In this document: positions 63,191 to 64,000 of the stretch, in pieces | How the letters are laid out: each line of letters starts with the position of its first letter | How positions within the stretch are numbered: the first letter of the stretch is position 1 | NCBI GenBank assembly: GCA_021397835.1 | Contig: JAJFZO010000034.1 | Span: 994,501 to 1,058,500 of the forward strand | Source: Moringa oleifera | Lineage: Eukaryota > Streptophyta > Magnoliopsida > Brassicales > Moringaceae | Direction: 5' to 3' | Length of the DNA: 64,000 nucleotides | Translations under genes and position numbers: made by a program | Notes under the pieces: generated by a model | The model's input: the letters and a program-made list of their open reading frames with translations, nothing else | What the model was told of the DNA's origin: nothing | Database searches by the model: none

Positions 63191-64000
63191 AAACTTGATT
63201 GAAGGCTGCAATTGTTGTCCTCGTCTTTCTAGATTGTGCTATCTACTGAATACTAATCTTTATTGGCTCAACAATTTGATTATTGCTAGTAAGAAATTAG
63301 TTGCCACGAAGTAGAGGGGAGGCTAATCATGAGAGTCTCACAACTTTTTTGCTCTGGGTCTTTAGTACAAGGATTGCAACTTAATCTGCTGAAGTTTGGA
63401 CAAATTATCTACCGAAGAAGTTCAGTGGTGTCAATGGCAGGTGATCAGAATTATTCCATGGTTTTAGTTTGGTGGCCATGGGTGAAATGTTAAGATTATG
63501 CCAGTAAAGGACAGAGCTGTGTCTTTATGCCTTCTAGGTTTAGAAGAAATAGGTAGCTCATCTACTGTTGTATTTTTATTCAACTTAGAATTTCTATTAG
63601 ACAGAAACCTTAGACAAAGTAATATCATTTAAAGTATTTGGCTTAATGTCAATTCTTACACGCAGATGTCTTGACAACTCAACTCTATCTATCTTATCTT
63701 TAGGGGCCTGATCTGCTGACATCATGAAGCCAGACTTCTTCTTCTTGATTTATTTAACTAATTGAAGAGCAATGATGTGTTGGATGCTTTGACAAACTAG
63801 TGCCCCTAATCTAATGCCTTGCTGATCTAAAGGTGGAATATGACTGCATGATAGTGAGTTCTAGGCTTAGTTAGGATGGCATGTTTAAGAGAATTGTCTC
63901 TATCTCTGTGATCTGTATGTATCCTATAACTTGAAGAATTAGATTTGATGTGGAAGGATGACATATTTAGTAGCTTTAACGCCTACGAGATTCTTCTTAT
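63191..64000. other. 3' region of PKP1 and window end
   Basis: It contains the 3' UTR and downstream DNA of the pyruvate kinase gene. No frame or repeat was recognised up to the window edge. Confidence 0.6.

Overview
The window is nuclear DNA from a flowering plant, most probably a eudicot. Compact genes with GT-AG introns lie in A+T-rich, repeat-scarred spacers. The genes encode plastid enzymes, a DYW-class PPR protein, a plant-type type-IIB calcium pump and a plant heterotrimeric G-gamma subunit. I cannot name the species from the sequence. Exon coordinates below were read by hand from splice sites and frame continuity; for every spliced gene the joined exons stay open and divide by three.

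Layout. 1-9,950 is A+T-rich and almost empty, with decayed repeats. 9,950-11,280 looks like a transcribed, possibly spliced leader or non-coding gene. Then follow an intronless PPR-DYW gene (11,496-13,289, +), plastid ATP sulfurylase with a miR395-like site (16,892-20,155, +), a decayed calcium-pump fragment (about 21,305-21,690, -) and an intact intronless ACA12/ACA13-type Ca2+-ATPase (22,186-25,242, -). After a 5 kb spacer comes a large acidic protein of unknown function built partly from duplicated exons (30,379-33,894, +), then a CML8/CML11-type calmodulin-like protein (35,265-36,518, -), the tocopherol/plastoquinone methyltransferase VTE3 (39,078-40,476, -), the starch-binding protein LESV (41,677-45,632, -), a proline-rich protein (46,906-47,445, -), a G-protein gamma subunit (50,242-53,184, +), an ARL5-like small GTPase ARFC1 (53,659-56,467, -) and the plastidial pyruvate kinase alpha subunit (57,527-63,190, +).

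The genes do not form one pathway. Several serve plastid metabolism (sulfate activation, prenylquinone methylation, starch granule organisation, plastid glycolysis) and several serve signalling (Ca2+ pump, Ca2+ sensor, G-gamma, ARF-like GTPase). From memory of the Arabidopsis map, APS1, ACA13, CML11, AGG2, ARFC1 and PKP-alpha lie close together in the same order around At3g22890-At3g22960, while ACA12 and VTE3 lie together near At3g63380-At3g63410. The window therefore looks like one less-fractionated ancestral block whose members were split between two duplicated blocks in Arabidopsis.

I found no convincing new enzymatic or defence system. The most unusual items are an in-frame duplication of the prenylation tail and stop codon of the G-gamma gene, tandem exon duplication in the unknown acidic gene, the calcium-pump relic, and a tight G-box cluster before the proline-rich gene.
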